Origin: Rhodobacter sp. CZR27
Lineage (GTDB): Bacteria > Pseudomonadota > Alphaproteobacteria > Rhodobacterales > Rhodobacteraceae
Direction: 5' to 3'
Assembly: GCF_002407205.1 (NCBI RefSeq)
Contig: NZ_CP023548.1
Location: 892,501 to 956,500, forward strand
Length of the DNA stretch: 64,000 bases
A program made the translations under genes and the position numbers. Under the pieces are notes generated by a model. That model did not search any database, was not told where the DNA came from, and saw nothing but the letters and a program-made list of their open reading frames with translations. Of this stretch, positions 62,946 through 64,000 are shown in pieces. Each line of letters opens with the position of its first letter. The stretch's first letter is position 1.

Positions 62946-63746
62946 TCATCGCAGGCGGCGCAGGAATTCCCGCAACACCCGCTCCAGCTTTTCCGCCCCC
63001 AGCGGGGCCATGGCCTTGGTGTGCTCGTGGCTGATCGCCTCGTCCGACAGGCCCGCGCCCATGTTGGTGACGGTCGAGATCGCCGCGACCCTCAGCCCGA
63101 GGAAGCGGGCGAGGATCACCTCGGGCACGGTGGACATGCCCACCGCATCCGCGCCGAGCATCCTCGCCATCCGCACCTCGGCCGGCGTCTCGAAGGACGG
63201 CCCGGAGAACCATGCATAAATGCCCTCGCCAAGCGGCACGTCCGCCGCCGCCGCCGCCTCGCGAAGTCGCGCGCGAAGGTCGGGGTCGTGGGCCTCGGTC
63301 ATCGGCACGAAGCGCGCGTCCGAGGGCTCGCCGATCAGCGGGTTCGCTCCGGCAAGGTTCAGGTGGTCCGACAGCAGCATCAGGCTGCCCGGCGGCAGGT
63401 CCGGCCGCAGGCTTCCGGCGGCGTTGGTGGCGATCAGCGCCTCGGCGCCCAGCCGCTTCAGCACGTCCAGCGGCACCCGCATCGCCGCCGCGTTCCCGCT
63501 CTCGTAGTAATGCGCCCGCCCCCCGAAAACCGCGACCCGTACGCCCTCCAGCGTGCCGATCACCAGCTTCGGGTTGTGGCCCGACACCGTGGCCACGGGG
63601 AAGCCGGGCAGGTCCTCGTAGGGCAGCGCCACGCCCTCGACCGCTTCGGCGAGATGGCCGAGGCCCGAGCCGAGGATCAGCCCCAGCCGCACCGGCTCGT
63701 GCCCCGCCTTGGCGCGGATCAGGCTTGCGAGCATCTCGGCCGGCAT
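62946..63746 (-). CDS. punA: Purine nucleoside phosphorylase
   Basis: A 266-residue trimeric-type PNP (class PNP-I). Phosphate- and purine-binding elements: L-I-L-G-S-G-L-G-H near residue 23, G-G-R-A-H-Y-Y-E near 75 and N-A-A-G-S-L near 109, and M-S-T-V-P-E-V-I near 195. It splits inosine or guanosine (possibly xanthosine) into base and ribose 1-phosphate. It starts two bases after the stop of the upstream nucleoside-type permease gene, so uptake and cleavage are probably co-expressed. Confidence 0.93.
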   Translation of the reverse strand: MPAEMLASLIRAKAGHEPVRLGLILGSGLGHLAEAVEGVALPYEDLPGFPVATVSGHNPKLVIGTLEGVRVAVFGGRAHYYESGNAAAMRVPLDVLKRLGAEALIATNAAGSLRPDLPPGSLMLLSDHLNLAGANPLIGEPSDARFVPMTEAHDPDLRARLREAAAAADVPLGEGIYAWFSGPSFETPAEVRMARMLGADAVGMSTVPEVILARFLGLRVAAISTVTNMGAGLSDEAISHEHTKAMAPLGAEKLERVLREFLRRLR

Positions 63747-63747
63747 C

Positions 63748-64000
63748 TCAACGTTCCTTCACATAGGGCTGCCCGCCGGCCCGGGGCGGGATCGCCTTGC
63801 CGACGAAGCCGGCAAGGATCACCACGGTCAGGATGTAGGGCAATGCCTGCATGAACTGCACCGGAAGCGGCACTCCCCAGAGGTTCAGCGACTGGTAGCG
63901 GTTGGCGACCGCCTCGAGCAGGCCGAAAAGCATCGTGGCCCCCAGCGCCTGCCAGGGCCGCCACTTGGCAAAGATCAGCGCGGCCAGCGCGATGTAGCCG
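63748..64000 (-). CDS. ABC transporter permease, C-terminal part (nucleoside type)
   Basis: Only the last 83 residues are in the window; the gene continues past base 64000. The translated end contains two hydrophobic segments (A-L-A-A-L-I-F and Y-I-L-T-V-V-I-L-A-G-F-V) and resembles the YufQ/NupQ-type permease of basic-membrane-protein (nucleoside) ABC transporters. The position directly before purine nucleoside phosphorylase supports a nucleoside substrate. Confidence 0.75.
   Translation of the reverse strand, partial: GYIALAALIFAKWRPWQALGATMLFGLLEAVANRYQSLNLWGVPLPVQFMQALPYILTVVILAGFVGKAIPPRAGGQPYVKER

Overview
The window is high-GC, densely coded alphaproteobacterial chromosome. It carries pccR-pccB-pccA, a methylmalonyl-CoA mutase, gcvTHP, bioMNY, betIBA next to choXWV, and an Lrp-type regulator divergent from putA. 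This set points to the Rhodobacteraceae, probably close to Rhodobacter/Cereibacter sphaeroides; the genus is an inference from gene content, not from a search. Apart from one small integrated element the region reads as ordinary core chromosome.

Layout. 0.3-3.8 kb: a secreted lytic transglycosylase, a glycosyltransferase, an acetyltransferase and a two-subunit CoA-transferase; the first 273 bases hold no gene I can support. 4.1-9.7 kb: tRNA-Leu(UAA) whose 3' end is the left attachment site of a 5.5 kb integrative element. The element holds a tyrosine integrase, an AT-richer gene for a HEPN-like protein, an orphan ParB-like protein and a serine recombinase, and ends in a 16-bp direct repeat of the tRNA 3' end at 9722-9737. 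This is the only clearly foreign DNA here and the best place to look for new biology. 9.8-24.5 kb: putR/putA, rhomboid protease, GFA protein followed by a 67-68 bp tandem repeat, inositol monophosphatase, Pit phosphate transporter, LysR regulator divergent from metF, biotin ECF transporter bioMNY, gabT, dprA. 24.6-34 kb: topA, then the choline-to-glycine-betaine system: choXWV imports choline, betBA oxidises it, and BetI sits divergently over a palindrome.

34-46 kb is a propionyl-CoA assimilation region: PccR (ScfR family) with TTTGCAAA octamers in front of its own gene and in front of pccB, then pccB, four small uncharacterised genes (two lipoproteins, one of only 44 residues), pccA, a DUF4174 gene on the other strand, and methylmalonyl-CoA mutase. 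46.3-51 kb: gcvTHP behind a tandem glycine riboswitch, then a Hint-domain protein. 51.7-58.8 kb: a minus-strand fatty-acid beta-oxidation operon (acyl-CoA dehydrogenase, thiolase, hydratase/dehydrogenase, plus GFA and cupin proteins) led by two MerR-type regulators with ACGT-centred palindromes between them. 59-64 kb: two hot-dog thioesterases with a MATE exporter, a TIGR02186/TauE pair, purine nucleoside phosphorylase, and the C-terminus of a nucleoside-type ABC permease cut by the window end.

Together the region handles osmolyte uptake and catabolism (betaine, proline, glycine) and CoA-ester metabolism (propionyl-CoA, acetoacetyl-CoA, beta-oxidation), with several regulators visible beside their probable operators. 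No rRNA, CRISPR array, insertion sequence or replication origin was seen.
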